From: Streptomyces sp. NBC_00306
GTDB taxonomy: Bacteria; Actinomycetota; Actinomycetes; Streptomycetales; Streptomycetaceae
Direction of reading: 5' to 3'
Length of the DNA: 64,000 nucleotides
NCBI RefSeq assembly: GCF_036169555.1
Contig: NZ_CP108032.1
Span: 7,812,001-7,876,000, forward strand
Below the pieces are notes generated by a model. The model was not told the origin of the DNA. It searched no databases and saw only the letters and a program-made list of their open reading frames with translations. Position 1 is the first letter of the stretch. Each line of letters opens with the position of its first letter. The position numbers and the translations under genes are program-made. Shown here one piece after another: positions 16,363 to 25,623 of the stretch.

Positions 16363-16932
16363 GTGGCTCGAAGTGTGCACCGCGGAGGGATACTCGCGGT
16401 CCTGGCATCACTGCTTGTTCTGCTGATCCCCGGCAGCGCGAGTGCTGCCGATCCACCGATCCGCTACACGGCGTGGATCAACAACGCCGCCATCTACGAG
16501 ATGCGGGCCTCGTACTCGTGGCAGTGCATGGATGTGCGGGGTGAATCGCAGAACCCGGGTGCCGTCATCCAGCGCTTCGACTGCAAGGGCCGGCTGCACC
16601 AGCGCTTCTACTTCATGCCGTCGGGCACTCCCGGGCTCTTCTTCATCGGCGTGTACGGCAAGTACTGCATCGGCGCGCAGAACGCCTCGACCGCCGACAA
16701 CACACCGATCGTCCTGGGGCACTGTCAGGGGCCGGGCCAGCACTTCCGCTGGGTGGACCGCGGCAGCGACCACTGGGAGATCGTCGAGGCGGCCAGCGGC
16801 AAGTGCCTTCACGACACCGGTAAGCGCAGCGCGATCCAGCTCCGGGCGTGCGGCAACATCACCGAGCCGTACCCGAGCCTGTGGACGCCTCGCTACGACG
16901 GTCAGTACAACTACACCAGCGTCTGGGGCTGA
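16363..16932 (+). CDS. Secreted ricin-type beta-trefoil protein
   Basis: 189 aa from GTG 16363 (VARSVHRGGI), with AAGGAG five bases upstream. Signal peptide to about ASAADPP. The mature part has beta-trefoil features: SWQCMDVRG, IQRFDCKGRLHQRFYF, YCIGAQNAS, VLGHCQGPGQHFRWV, KCLHDTG and IQLRACGN. The repeated C-x-(D/G) and Q-x-F/W patterns are those of carbohydrate-binding ricin B lectins. One domain, no catalytic partner. Probably binds sugars outside the cell. Diverges from the kinase gene and is followed by a strong hairpin. Confidence 0.8.
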   Translation: MARSVHRGGILAVLASLLVLLIPGSASAADPPIRYTAWINNAAIYEMRASYSWQCMDVRGESQNPGAVIQRFDCKGRLHQRFYFMPSGTPGLFFIGVYGKYCIGAQNASTADNTPIVLGHCQGPGQHFRWVDRGSDHWEIVEAASGKCLHDTGKRSAIQLRACGNITEPYPSLWTPRYDGQYNYTSVWG

Positions 16933-16947
16933 GCGCTCCTGCCGGAG

Positions 16948-16979
16948 GTGGGCCGCGCCGGGTATCCGGCGCGGCCCAC
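16948..16979. terminator. Bidirectional terminator hairpin
   Basis: GTGGGCCGCGCCGG pairs perfectly with CCGGCGCGGCCCAC (14 bp) over a four-base loop, between the convergent ricin-fold and glucanase genes. Confidence 0.9.
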
Positions 16980-17011
16980 CTTCGTGCTCCGATGCCCCTG
17001 GGGCGGGCCGA

Positions 17012-20000
17012 TCAGCCGGTTCGGTTGATGACGAACTGCGATCCGGGCTCGATGAGAACGTCTCCGTCCGCCGAGTCGGTGATCGTCACGTTCGTCAGGG
17101 TCGCACTGCCCCGGGCACCGCTCATCGCGAGGATGCCGGAGCCGTTGTTGGACTTGTCGACCTTGACGTTGGTGATCTTCACGTTCGGTATCTCTCCGCC
17201 GCCCGTCTTGAACTGGATTCCGTCATAGGTGGAGTCGTGGATGTCCGTGTCACGGATGGTGACACCCGGGATGCCCTGCCCCTGAGCGAAGAGGGTGATC
17301 GCGCCGAACTCCTGGTCCTCGTTCCAGAACGCGCCGCCCGTGCGGTACAGGGCGTTGTTGGCGATGAGGGTCTGGCCGGTGAAGGGCAGCGGGTCGTGGT
17401 CGGTGGCGAGCATGATGCCGGGGTAGTTCATGGTGTCGGCGATGATGTTGTTCTCGATGGTGTTGCCGTATCCGCCGTAGACCGCGATGCCGTTGGCGCG
17501 CCACGGCAGCTGGATGGTGTTGTTGCGGAAGTGGTTGTCGTGGCCGATGTCGACCGAGGTGTCCTTGACGTATTTGCTGGCCCACACGGCGAGAGCGTCG
17601 TCACCGTTGTTGCGGAAGGACGAGTTGTAGACGGTCGAGTTGCGGGTGCCGTTGGCGAAGTTGATGCCGTCGGCGTACGTGTTGCGTATCCGCATGCCGC
17701 TGAACTCGACGCCGTCGCCCGGTCCCCACAGTTCAGGGATGTTGGAGTAGTCCCGGCCGGCCCAGACACCGACGTTGGCGTGCTCGATCCACACGTTGGT
17801 GATCTTGGTGTCCTTGCCGAACCGGCCGTTGAGACCGACGCCGCCCTCGTGGTTGCCGTCGCCGCCCCGGATGGTGCCCGAACCGAAGATGGCGATGTCC
17901 GAGATCTTGGTGTTGTGGTCGATGTCGAAGCCGAAATTGCCTTCGTGCGGGTGGTTGATCCCGCCCGCCTGGTGCGGCGGCGTCAGGGTGTACAGCTGCG
18001 AGTGCCACATGCCCGCGCCGCGGATGGTGACGTCCCGGATGCCCACCTGGTTGTGTGTGCCCCGGTTCAGCGGGTCGTCGGTGAGGATCTTCTGCTCCTG
18101 GCGCCACTGGCCCGCAGGGATCCACACACAGCTGATGTCACCCTGCTGGTCCGCGGTCACGGCGCGCTGGATGGCGTCGGTGTCGTCGAGGCCGTCGTTC
18201 GGTACGGCACCGTAGTTCGTGATCGAGGTGCAGCCGGCCGGCTGGGCGCTCGGCGGCGCCACCTGCTCGAGGTCGATCAGGTCGATGATGTGGAACGAGG
18301 CCGAGTCGCCGGCGTCGCGCTGGAGGCGGAACTTCGTGCCGGGCGGGTAGCTCTGCGACAACAGGGCGTGGGACTCGTCGAACAGGCGACGGGCGTCGGT
18401 CCCGGGCGTGTTGGTCAGGCCCTCGGGGTCGTCGGTCCTTCCGTACAGCCAGCTGTGCTTGGAGGACAGGGTGAGCTTGCGGCTGAAGGTGTCGTTGACG
18501 TAGAGGCTGATCGTCGCCTCGGCGCCGCCGCCTGAGGGCGCGTCGGGGATCGAGTTGCGCACGACGATCGAGTTGGCGGCGTTGGCCGAGGTGAACTCGA
18601 CGAAATGCCCGGTGGTGGTGAGCCTCACCGACTGGCGGCCGGAGGACTCGGTGGCGAAGTTGGTGTGCCCGAAGGTCCGCTTGGCGTCGGTGGTGAGGAG
18701 CGTGCCCTGGTAGCGGGCGGCTTCGGCTTCGTACTCGGTGTAGGGCACCGCGGCACCGCGTCCGACGACCAGGGAGCGCGCGAGGACGTTGTTGTTCTCG
18801 TTGGTCTCCGTGACGGTGTTCGTCGCGTCGGCCGTCGCGGTGAGGGTGACACCGCCGCTCGCCGCGGTCCACGTGCCGTTGATCGGTACGGTGACGCTCG
18901 CGCCTGCGGCGATCGCTCCCGCCGTTCCGTTCAGAGTGGTGTTCCCGGCGGCGAGGCGTGTGACGGTCCCGGCCGCGACACCGCTTGTGCCGCGGTTGTC
19001 CACCGTGACGGTGAAGGAGACCTGCGCGCCCACTGCCGGAGCGGCCGGGTTGGGTGTGATTGCGGTGACGGTGAGGTCGGGTCCGGGGCTCTGCCCGACG
19101 ACCAGTTTCGAGGACGCGGTGCGGCTGTTGTTCGTGTCGTCCTGCTCGACGACGGTTCCCGCCGGGTCGACCACGGCGGACACGGTGTAGCTGCCCATGG
19201 CGCGCTTGCCGACCGGAACCTTGACGGTCGTGGAGGCGCCGGCGGCGAGCGTGCCGACCTGCGCCGAACCGGCTGCCGCGCCTTCGAGGCTCACGTTCAC
19301 CGACGTGGCGGGGGAGGTGGCACTTCCGGCGTTGCGGACCGTCGCGCTGACCTCGACGGCGTCCGTCTCGGACGGTGAGGCCGGGGCCCAGGTCAGATCG
19401 GTGATCGTCAGGTCCGGGTTGGGTGCCGGTGCCCCGATCACCTGGAACTCGGCCACCTGTGCCCCGAAGCCGCTGGAGTTGGAGAAGAACTTCAGCTGTA
19501 CGTCGGAGTAGCGGCCGGTCACCGGGATGGTGACGCTGTTGCCGCCGGAGGACGGGCTGAACGCGTAGTCGGCGCGCGCCTTCAGCGAGGTGAAGCCGGA
19601 CGCCGACTGCTCACGCCCGAGCACCTCGATGGCCTGGGTCCGCGGTCCCCATGCCTGGTCCGGGTTGAGTTTGACGACGACCGCCTCGACATCGGCGTTG
19701 GAGCCGAGCTTCACCGTGAGGGTCGACGGGAAGCCGGAGGACTCCCAGTAGGTGGCCGGGCTGTCGTCGTTAGCGTTGGAGGCGACATAGGTCTGGGTGA
19801 AGGACGACGCCTCGATCGGCTTGTTGCGGGCGAGGTTGGAACCGGTGACGGGCGGCTCGCCCGGCCCGTCGTCCTCGCCGTAGACCTCCAGCTCGGACAA
19901 CTGGGCGGCGTTCCAGCCGCTGTTGGCCGACACCTGGACGCGCACGTAGCGGACCGTGGTCGCCGTGACGGGGATGCTGACGGTGTTCGCCCCGGCCGGA

Positions 20001-20383
20001 TCGAAGGCACGCGCGCCGGAGGCCGACAGCGGTGCGAACGATGATCCGTCGGTGCTTCCCGACACGCTCAGGGTCTGGTTGCGGGCTTCCCAGGTCGACG
20101 GCAGCTTGAGCGCCACCCGGCTGATCTCCGCGTTCGCGCCGAGGTCGACCTGCACCCATTGAGGCAGCGCGCCGGCGGGCCCTTCCCAGTACGACGCCTG
20201 GCTTCCGTCGGTGACGTTGCCGGCCGGGTAGTTGCCGTGACTGCCGCCTGCGCGGGCGGACTTGCCGAGGGCCAGGTTGGGCCCTTCCGCGGCGTGGGCG
20301 GGAGCGGGCAGCAGCCCGACGCCTATCAGGCCCGCCAGCACCATGCCGACGATCACTCGCCAGCCGTGGTGTCTCAGTTTCAT
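17012..20383 (-). CDS. Multidomain GH87 alpha-1,3-glucanase (mutanase-type)
   Basis: 1123 aa from ATG 20383; AGAGGAC stands just upstream. Signal peptide to about APAHA (residue 31). Order: two F5/8C-like discoidin domains (about 36-170 from NLALGKSARA; about 180-310 from NLARNKPIEA), two CARDB domains (PDLTITDLTWAPASP; PDLTVTAITPNPAAP), a CBM6/35-like domain (YTEYEAEAARYQGTL), then from about 690 a right-handed beta-helix typical of GH87: GCTSITNYGAVPNDGLDDT, CVWIPAGQWRQEQ, VTIRGAGMWHSQLY, and NNGDDALAVWAS with the paired Asp of the active site. GH87 enzymes hydrolyse alpha-1,3-glucans of fungal walls or of mutan and nigeran. The accessory domains should tether it to wall polysaccharide. Two inverted repeats about 170-205 bp upstream may be operators. 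Confidence 0.88.
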   Translation of the reverse strand: MKLRHHGWRVIVGMVLAGLIGVGLLPAPAHAAEGPNLALGKSARAGGSHGNYPAGNVTDGSQASYWEGPAGALPQWVQVDLGANAEISRVALKLPSTWEARNQTLSVSGSTDGSSFAPLSASGARAFDPAGANTVSIPVTATTVRYVRVQVSANSGWNAAQLSELEVYGEDDGPGEPPVTGSNLARNKPIEASSFTQTYVASNANDDSPATYWESSGFPSTLTVKLGSNADVEAVVVKLNPDQAWGPRTQAIEVLGREQSASGFTSLKARADYAFSPSSGGNSVTIPVTGRYSDVQLKFFSNSSGFGAQVAEFQVIGAPAPNPDLTITDLTWAPASPSETDAVEVSATVRNAGSATSPATSVNVSLEGAAAGSAQVGTLAAGASTTVKVPVGKRAMGSYTVSAVVDPAGTVVEQDDTNNSRTASSKLVVGQSPGPDLTVTAITPNPAAPAVGAQVSFTVTVDNRGTSGVAAGTVTRLAAGNTTLNGTAGAIAAGASVTVPINGTWTAASGGVTLTATADATNTVTETNENNNVLARSLVVGRGAAVPYTEYEAEAARYQGTLLTTDAKRTFGHTNFATESSGRQSVRLTTTGHFVEFTSANAANSIVVRNSIPDAPSGGGAEATISLYVNDTFSRKLTLSSKHSWLYGRTDDPEGLTNTPGTDARRLFDESHALLSQSYPPGTKFRLQRDAGDSASFHIIDLIDLEQVAPPSAQPAGCTSITNYGAVPNDGLDDTDAIQRAVTADQQGDISCVWIPAGQWRQEQKILTDDPLNRGTHNQVGIRDVTIRGAGMWHSQLYTLTPPHQAGGINHPHEGNFGFDIDHNTKISDIAIFGSGTIRGGDGNHEGGVGLNGRFGKDTKITNVWIEHANVGVWAGRDYSNIPELWGPGDGVEFSGMRIRNTYADGINFANGTRNSTVYNSSFRNNGDDALAVWASKYVKDTSVDIGHDNHFRNNTIQLPWRANGIAVYGGYGNTIENNIIADTMNYPGIMLATDHDPLPFTGQTLIANNALYRTGGAFWNEDQEFGAITLFAQGQGIPGVTIRDTDIHDSTYDGIQFKTGGGEIPNVKITNVKVDKSNNGSGILAMSGARGSATLTNVTITDSADGDVLIEPGSQFVINRTG

Positions 20384-20910
20384 GGTGTCCTCTTGTTTCG
20401 TGATCCGGTGTCCGGGCGCGCGGCTCGGCGCCCGCAGGTGGCGCCGTTCGAGGCGTTGGGGCAGGGCGACTTGCATGACGGACCGGTGCGCCGAGGGGAC
20501 GGCGACCACGTGACTCGCCAGGTACCTGACATGCGGAAGGCGAGGCAGTTGAGAGGTTCTCTAGAACTTTTGAGTTAATCAGTCAAAATTTTGCAGCGAC
20601 AGAGTGACAGGTTTCTACCAGGTGGCCACTTTGTCAACGGCACTGACGCGCAAGCGAGTTGGCACCACCGGTTTCGGCAGGTCGGCGGGGTGGACCTGTG
20701 TTCCGGCTGTAGGCAGTGGACGCGCCTGCCGAGGGTGAGCGGGCGGCGGGCCCCAGGCCTCCCGGTCGGTGCGGACGGGCCCAAGGGGCAAGGCGGGCGT
20801 GCGCGGCCGGGGATCGGGGCCGCGCCGGTGAGGCCGATCAGTGGGGCTGGATGGCGAGGAGGTGGCGGCGCGCAGCCGCGGCAACGGCGAGCTGTCCGTC
20901 CCCGCAACCG
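20384..20910. other. Glucanase promoter region and unassigned gap
   Basis: Roughly 530 bp with an AT-rich island at 20545-20600 bearing two inverted repeats (listed separately), followed by ordinary GC-rich sequence with no credible gene in any frame. Confidence 0.5.
20556..20588. promoter_or_regulatory. Adjacent inverted repeats upstream of the glucanase gene
   Basis: GTTCT-CT-AGAAC (20556-20567) is directly followed by TTTTGA-gttaatcag-TCAAAA (20568-20588). They lie in an AT-rich island in very GC-rich DNA, on the promoter side of the leftward glucanase gene. Likely operators of a sugar-responsive repressor; no regulator is next door. Confidence 0.5.
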
Positions 20911-20952
20911 CGTGCGAGGGGCCGCGGGTCACTGCCCGCGGCCCCTCGCACG
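20911..20952. terminator. Perfect 18-bp terminator hairpin
   Basis: CGTGCGAGGGGCCGCGGG pairs with CCCGCGGCCCCTCGCACG across TCACTG. It lies 24 bp beyond the stop of the leftward methyltransferase gene. Confidence 0.9.
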
Positions 20953-20975
20953 CGAAAGCTTCGGCAGGGCGTAGG

Positions 20976-21851
20976 TCAGTTCTTGCGGCGTGCGGCCCAG
21001 ACCGTGCGTTCCGTGCGTACCACCAGGTCGGTGCGACGCAGGATGCTGTGGCCGCTGCTGGTGTCCAGCAGTCGGTCGAGAGCAGCGAGGTCGTCGGGCG
21101 CGAGCGATTCGGAGGCGACACCGCGGATGCGTTGCAGGGAGCCCAGGGCGTAGCGGCCGATCGCCTCGGTCGGGCCGTCCTCGATGTTCACCGCGATGGT
21201 GCGTTCGGCTTCGAGAGCGAATCCGGCGGCGGTGAGCTTCGGTCCCCAGTCGGCGCCACGGTGGGGGACGTGCTCGGCGTGGAAGCGGTCGGTCGCTGCA
21301 TGGCAGCGGTCTTCCAGGCCGGGACGTTCCTCGGGTGCGCTCTCGGGCAGGAAGCGGGGGAAGCCTGCGAGTTCGACGACGGCGAACAGGCCGCCGGGCG
21401 CGAGTGCGTCGTGGACGTGGCGCAGGGCGCTGTCGGGGTCGGCCATGTGGTGCATCGAGGCGGAGGCCCACACGAGATCGGGCGTGCCGAGGTGGGGCCA
21501 GTCCGTGGCGTCGAGGTCGGCCAGAACGGTGCGCACGCGTTCCAGTACTCCCTCGGCGCGTGCCCTCGTCCGCAAGCGGTGAAGGTGGTCGGCCGAGGAG
21601 TCGACGGCGGTGATGTGCGCCTCGGGGAAGCGGTCGAGCAGGGCGAAGGTGCCGGTTCCGGTGCCGCAGCCCAGGTCCACGATCTCGTGCGGTGCGGCCT
21701 CGATGGGCAGCCATGCGGTGATGGCGGCGATGTGCTCGGCGAGGACTTCCGCGTCCAGGTCGAGCATCTCGGCTTGACCGCCGGAGTCAGCGACGTGCTG
21801 GTGGTCGTGGTGCGCACCGTCGTCGTGGGTGTGTGGTTCTGCGTGGCTCAT
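20976..21851 (-). CDS. Class I SAM-dependent methyltransferase with His-rich N-terminus
   Basis: 291 aa. The first 21 residues are HAEPHTHDDGAHHDHQH, a metal-binding-like tail. The Rossmann core has IVDLGCGTGTGTFALLDRFP (motif I), ITAVDSSADHL (motif II), DLVWASASMHHM and LAPGGLFAVVELAG. Methyl acceptor unknown. It follows an Xre-cupin regulator gene at 103 bp and a thioesterase gene, all leftward, so they probably form an operon. Confidence 0.88.
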   Translation of the reverse strand: MSHAEPHTHDDGAHHDHQHVADSGGQAEMLDLDAEVLAEHIAAITAWLPIEAAPHEIVDLGCGTGTGTFALLDRFPEAHITAVDSSADHLHRLRTRARAEGVLERVRTVLADLDATDWPHLGTPDLVWASASMHHMADPDSALRHVHDALAPGGLFAVVELAGFPRFLPESAPEERPGLEDRCHAATDRFHAEHVPHRGADWGPKLTAAGFALEAERTIAVNIEDGPTEAIGRYALGSLQRIRGVASESLAPDDLAALDRLLDTSSGHSILRRTDLVVRTERTVWAARRKN

Positions 21852-21954
21852 GCCCTCACGCTAGAACGCCATTGCGTACATGGCACGACCTCATGCCGTA
21901 TTGGCAAGGAAGAGGTCGGCTGCCGTGCCGCACACGCAAGGGCATGCGGACAGC

Positions 21955-22566
21955 TCACGTACAGGAGCCGTCCGATGCGTAGTCGCTGCCGGGGCCCTTG
22001 CTGCCGCTGTCGCGCCGGTGCCCGCGTCGGGCGTCACGGTCGAAGATGCCCAGGATCTCGCACGGGCCGCCCTCGGTGCCGATGGCGTGGGGGAGCATCG
22101 TGGGGAACTCCGCGGCCTGGTTGGTCTCGATGCGCAAGCGGCGGTGGCCCAGCATGAGGATCGCGGTGCCGGAGAGGACGACGAGCCATTCGCGGCCGGG
22201 GTGGGCGCGCATGCGCGAGGGATCGTCGGGGGGTGGCTCGGTCAGACGCTGACGCATGACGCTCATGCCGGGCTCCGCCTTGATGGGCCAGCGCATCAGC
22301 CGGTGGACGCTGTCGATCGTCGGGCTGGTGACCACATCGTCGGAGGCGGTCTCCACCAGCTGGTCCAGCGAGGTGTCCAATGCGCGGGCGAGGATGACCA
22401 GCTGATCCAGTGCGAGCCGGCGCTGACCGTTCTCGATGCGACTGAGGGTGGACTGGCTGACGTTCGCGCGGGTGGCCAGTTCCTCCAGTGACCAGCCCTG
22501 CGCCACGCGCAGAGCCCGGATGCGTTTGCGTACCAGGCTGTCCAGTTCGCCATCGCTTTGCGGCAT
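21955..22566 (-). CDS. Xre-type regulator with C-terminal cupin
   Basis: 203 aa from ATG 22566 (MPQSDGELDSLV); an upstream ATG at 22593 is less likely. N-terminal helix-turn-helix: RKRIRALRVAQGWSLEELATRANVSQSTLSRIENGQRR. C-terminal cupin barrel: HPGREWLVVLSGTAILMLGHRRLRIETNQAAEFPTMLPHAIGTEGG. Such proteins are ligand-responsive repressors of adjacent metabolic genes. It sits between the thioesterase and methyltransferase genes in the same direction, so local autoregulation is likely. Confidence 0.9.
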   Translation of the reverse strand: MPQSDGELDSLVRKRIRALRVAQGWSLEELATRANVSQSTLSRIENGQRRLALDQLVILARALDTSLDQLVETASDDVVTSPTIDSVHRLMRWPIKAEPGMSVMRQRLTEPPPDDPSRMRAHPGREWLVVLSGTAILMLGHRRLRIETNQAAEFPTMLPHAIGTEGGPCEILGIFDRDARRGHRRDSGSKGPGSDYASDGSCT

Positions 22567-22671
22567 GAGCAATATCGTATGCTCTGGATGCAAGTCCGGT
22601 TCAGGTTCTCCGACCGCAGCAGCGAAGCCGGCCGGCCCTTCCCGCCCGGCGGGAACGCGCGTTGAGCAGTG

Positions 22672-23118
22672 TCACGGCATGGTTTCCGCGCCGCTGAGCG
22701 GGATGACGCGAGCCGTGGCACTGGCTGTTGCGATCACGAAGTCGTCCGCGTCGGTGAGCGAGGCTTCGAGATGGGCGATATCGCCCACGCGATGCACCAC
22801 GCGGCCGTTCCCGAAGAGCCGTCCGGGGCGGACGGGGCGGAGAAAGGACACCTTGAACTCCAGCGTGGACTGAAACTGGTCGGGCTGGAGGGTGGCGAGA
22901 AGCGCAGGGCCGACCGTGTCGTAGAGCATCGCGGCGAGAAAGGCCCCCAGGACGTTGCCGGTTGGATTGATGAAGTCCTCGGTCGCGTGGAAGGCCACGC
23001 GAATCGTGCCGTTGTCGACGTCCGCGTCGATGAACTCCCACCCCAGGGTGGCCGCCGCACGCGGCATCGGCGAGCGCCCGTTCACTCCATCCCAGAACGG
23101 GCCTGATCGTTCGCTCAT
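22672..23118 (-). CDS. PaaI-family hotdog thioesterase
   Basis: 148 aa from ATG 23118, AGGGAG six bases upstream. Hotdog features: MPRAAATLGWEFIDAD, FINPTGNVLGAFLAAMLYDTVGPALLA (the G-N-x-x-G helix segment typical of PaaI enzymes), STLEFKVSFLRPVRPGRLFGNGRVVHRV and HLEASLTDADDFVIATASATARV. It should hydrolyse acyl-CoA thioesters. First gene of the probable three-gene leftward operon. Confidence 0.88.
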   Translation of the reverse strand: MSERSGPFWDGVNGRSPMPRAAATLGWEFIDADVDNGTIRVAFHATEDFINPTGNVLGAFLAAMLYDTVGPALLATLQPDQFQSTLEFKVSFLRPVRPGRLFGNGRVVHRVGDIAHLEASLTDADDFVIATASATARVIPLSGAETMP

Positions 23119-23329
23119 CGCGTCTCCCTGGGCTGCGGCTGTCCGGTGCCGTCCGTCCTTTCCCTCTGGTTCCCTTCGCCTGTCGCTCACCCGCGGCGGC
23201 TCACCCGGTTGGACCCGGTCATCCACTGGTGGACGCCCGTGGGCGATGTGCGGCCGGATCGCACGACGGGCGGGGACGATCACGAAGGGATGAATACGTG
23301 CAGAGGGCACCCCGTCGCGTCCGGGCGCC

Positions 23330-25393
23330 GTGCACGCTGCCGATGTGCACAAAGAAGGAGACAGGGCTGTTCCCCGACAGCGGACCACGGAGCCGGAACG
23401 TCACCGGCGACCCACTCAACGGCCCCCCGTCGCCCGTCGAGGCGGACCGGGCGACCGTGTCGGCACCGTCGAGGCCCGCATCCGCTACTGGTTCGACACC
23501 ACGCTGGCCCGCGGTACCTCCGCACTCGTCGGGTGGCTCGCCCTCGCCTGTCTCGCCGTGGTGGTTCCCGTCAGCGCTCTCCTCGTCTGGACCGACCAGC
23601 GCGCACCGGTGGCCACGGGATCGAAGATCGTCGCGGTGTGGCGCAGCACGGGCCAGACCATGCGGCTGGGTGGCGAGGTCGGGCCGCCGCTGCGGGTCGC
23701 CCTGTCGGTGCTGCTCGCCCTCATCGCCCTCTTCTACGTCTCCACCCTGGTCAGCCTCATCACCGCGGGTATGACCGACCGGCTGATCGCCCTGCGCCGC
23801 GGCCACTCCACCGTGCTGGAGAGCGGTCACACCGTGGTCCTCGGCTGGTCCGAGCAGATGCAGACGGTCGTCTCCGAACTGGTCGCCGCGAACGCCGGGC
23901 TCCGCCAAAGCATCGTCGTGGTTCTCGCCGACCGCGACCCCGCCGAGATGGAGGACATCCTCCGGTCCGACCTCGGTGACACAGGCCGCACCCGGCTCGT
24001 CATCCGCAGCGGACGCCCCACCGACCCCGCGGCCCTGGCCCGGGTCAGTCCCGCGACCGCCGACGCTGTGGTGGTCCTCCCGCGCGACGACCCCGCCGAG
24101 GACGCCGAGATCGTCAAGACCCTTCTGTCGCTGCGTGCCGTCGTCGGCGAAGAGCGCGACCTGCCGGTCGTTGCGGCCGTGCGCGACGACCGCTACCTCG
24201 CCGCGGCCCGCCTGGCCGGCGGACCCGGAGCCACGGTGCTGGAGATCGACGACGTTTCCGCCCGCCTGCTCGTGCAGTGTGTCCGCAGTCCCGGCCTCTC
24301 CCTCGTCCACCAGGAACTCCTGGACTACGCGGGCGACGAGTTCCACACCGTGCGGAGCCCGGTGTTGACCGGCCGGACGTTCAGGGAGGCGGCCGCGGCC
24401 TGCCCCGTATCGAGCGCCGTCGGCGTCGTCCACGCGGACGGCGGCCTCACCCTCGCCCCACCCGCCGCTCTCACGCTGACCGGTGGTGACGGCTTGGTCG
24501 TCATCGCACGCGACAGGGAATCCACGCACCTGGCACCGGTCGCCGACCCCTACGATCCGACGGTCCTCGCCGACGAACCCCCGCCGCGGGCACGGGTGCC
24601 CGAGCGCCTGCTGCTGCTCGGCTGGAACCGCAGGGCCCGCCGGATCGTCGACCAGCTTGCCCGGTCCGCGCCGCCGGGTTCGTCCCTCGACGTAGTGGCC
24701 GGGCGCAAGGCCGCCACGGTGGCAGGGCTGCGCGCTGCCGACCGGGCGGTGGCGGACACCCTGACGGTCGTCCACCGGCCGAGCGATCCCACCCTGCGAG
24801 AGACCGTTGAAGAACTCGACCTATCCGACTATCACGGGGTGATCGTCCTCGGACCGGATCGCCGCCGTTCCGGGCAGGACGACCCCGACGACCGCACCCT
24901 CGTCACCCTGCTCCACCTCCGGGCCCGAGAGCGTGACACCGGTGTACGGGTGCCCGTCGTCACGGAGTTGACCGACGACCGCAACCGGCTCATCGCCCCG
25001 GTCGCTCCGGGTGCCGACTTCGTCGTCAGCGGCAAGCTGATCGGCCTGCTCATGACGCAGATCTCGCAGAACCCCCGACTGGCGTCCGTGTTCGAGGAGT
25101 TGTTCGCACCTGGCGGCAACACGATCCATCTCCTTCCGGCCGGCGACTTCGTCCGGCCGGGCCACCGTGCCTCGTTCGCAAGCGTGGCCGAGGCGGCTTC
25201 CCGACGGGGCGGGTGCGCGATCGGGTACCGCTCGGCCGCCCGGGCTTGGGAGCCCCCACATCACGGCGTGCGCATCAACCCCCCGAAGGCGTACGCCAGA
25301 AGGTGGGGTGACGCCGACGAGGTGATCGTCGTCGCCCCTGCCGTGCCGGCCCCGGCCGCCCGGGTGGACGCGGCGCCACACGACACCGAGTGA
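23330..25393 (+). CDS. CASTOR/POLLUX-type ion channel with RCK (NAD-binding) domains
   Basis: About 687 aa; the start is uncertain (GTG 23330 or GTG 23345). Two membrane helices (ALVGWLALACLAVVVPVSALLV and PLRVALSVLLALIALFYVSTLV) flank a short loop, but no canonical TVGYG filter is visible, as in the CASTOR/POLLUX family. RCK-type Rossmann units follow: HTVVLGWSEQMQTVVSEL with LADRDPAEMEDIL, then RLLLLGWNRRARRIVDQL. The C-terminus has DFVVSGKLIGLLMTQISQNPRL, also characteristic. Plant relatives conduct cations through the nuclear envelope; bacterial ones are membrane proteins of unclear selectivity. Confidence 0.88.
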   Translation: MHAADVHKEGDRAVPRQRTTEPERHRRPTQRPPVARRGGPGDRVGTVEARIRYWFDTTLARGTSALVGWLALACLAVVVPVSALLVWTDQRAPVATGSKIVAVWRSTGQTMRLGGEVGPPLRVALSVLLALIALFYVSTLVSLITAGMTDRLIALRRGHSTVLESGHTVVLGWSEQMQTVVSELVAANAGLRQSIVVVLADRDPAEMEDILRSDLGDTGRTRLVIRSGRPTDPAALARVSPATADAVVVLPRDDPAEDAEIVKTLLSLRAVVGEERDLPVVAAVRDDRYLAAARLAGGPGATVLEIDDVSARLLVQCVRSPGLSLVHQELLDYAGDEFHTVRSPVLTGRTFREAAAACPVSSAVGVVHADGGLTLAPPAALTLTGGDGLVVIARDRESTHLAPVADPYDPTVLADEPPPRARVPERLLLLGWNRRARRIVDQLARSAPPGSSLDVVAGRKAATVAGLRAADRAVADTLTVVHRPSDPTLRETVEELDLSDYHGVIVLGPDRRRSGQDDPDDRTLVTLLHLRARERDTGVRVPVVTELTDDRNRLIAPVAPGADFVVSGKLIGLLMTQISQNPRLASVFEELFAPGGNTIHLLPAGDFVRPGHRASFASVAEAASRRGGCAIGYRSAARAWEPPHHGVRINPPKAYARRWGDADEVIVVAPAVPAPAARVDAAPHDTE

Positions 25394-25623
25394 GACGCTC
25401 ACCGCTGCCGTCCGTCGGTGGCCGCGGCCCGATGGGAGTGGCGGAGGCTGCGTACAGCTGCGGAAGGTACGGCCCAGCACACCGTCAGCGACCGATCGTG
25501 CCGCTGGAACTCGGGGGCAGGGAGATACCCCCGGGGGGATCGGAGTCGCATTGACATGGCACCGATAGGAGAGGAGTGTGAAATATACCCTTTCGCCCGC
25601 TAAGCGATAATAGTCGGAGGTGT

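Noticed and set aside
23219..24775. Minus-strand frame of 518 codons opposite the channel gene
   Set aside because: No recognised domain, biased to Gly/Asp/Arg as antisense frames are; the plus-strand channel gene accounts for the region.
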